This document shows positions 63,968 to 64,000 of a stretch of 64,000 nucleotides of DNA, piece after piece (positions within the stretch are counted from its first letter, which is position 1; every line of letters starts with the position of its first letter). A program made the translations under genes and the position numbers. Source of the stretch: JAVVHH01 sp965199585 (lineage in GTDB: Bacteria; Pseudomonadota; Alphaproteobacteria; Acetobacterales; Acetobacteraceae); NCBI GenBank assembly GCA_965199585.1, contig CBDASI010000002.1, positions 1,674,001 through 1,738,000 of the forward strand, written 5' to 3'. A model generated the notes under the pieces. That model made no database searches. It was not told the origin of the DNA and was given only the letters and a program-made list of their open reading frames with translations.

Positions 63968-64000
63968 GCTAGCTGGCCCGCCATGCAATTCCACCTCGAC

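Overview
The window is high-GC bacterial DNA dominated by transport and small-molecule catabolism. Many ABC importers, NMT1/SsuA-type binding proteins, Gfo/Idh/MocA oxidoreductases, a Rieske aromatic-ring dioxygenase system and an alphaproteobacterial-style integrative element suggest a free-living alphaproteobacterium, perhaps Rhodospirillales/Acetobacteraceae. That placement is inference from gene content, because no rRNA is present.

Layout. 1-3.5 kb: a branched-chain amino-acid-type importer (LivH cut by the window edge, a LivM-LivG fusion, LivF). 3.8-6.8 kb: a DUF2254 membrane protein and glucose-6-phosphate dehydrogenase, convergent on a strong hairpin. 6.8-12.5 kb: a minus-strand chain of ATP-grasp ligase, methyltransferase, and peptide-type binding protein with two permeases but no ATPase. 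12.7-24.9 kb: a secreted alpha/beta hydrolase, a host-attachment-family protein, a sugar-type ATPase with two dehydrogenases, a cardiolipin-synthase-like/EEP pair, LysE, GtrA with GT2, a 3-hydroxyisobutyryl-CoA hydrolase and a YqjE/YqjD-like pair.

25.05-36.33 kb: an 11.2-kb integrated element in a tRNA-Gly(GCC) gene, bounded by perfect 48-bp direct repeats. It carries a tyrosine integrase, an overlapping HTH (excisionase-like) gene, a head module (DUF2190, gpW-like joiner, prohead protease-major capsid fusion, lambda-type portal), a Prim-Pol/VirE replication pair, and an AT-richer cargo block holding a ribbon-helix-helix/DUF2622-like toxin-antitoxin candidate and an unrecognised two-gene pair. 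I can see no terminase, tail or lysis gene, so it looks like a capsid-encoding phage satellite or a strongly reduced prophage. It is the most interesting object in the window.

36.9-44.8 kb: a binding protein with two Gfo/Idh/MocA oxidoreductases, remnants of a LacI regulator and of a malate/lactate-type dehydrogenase, then a complete Fbp-type importer. 44.9-55.1 kb: a locus resembling phthalate 4,5-dioxygenase pathways: Liv importer (LivF, LivG, LivHM fusion, LivK), MarR regulator, Rieske oxygenase, ferredoxin reductase, Pht4-like dehydrogenase and Pht5-like decarboxylase. Palindromes of related sequence lie upstream of both the transporter and the oxygenase/reductase genes. 55.1-64 kb: a minus-strand operon of aldehyde dehydrogenase, TPP-dependent decarboxylase and an NMT1/SsuABC-type importer with two tandem binding proteins, divergent from a MarR regulator and a class II aldolase-family protein. 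The last two loci together look like uptake and early catabolism of aromatic carboxylic acids. Ring-cleavage genes are not in the window.
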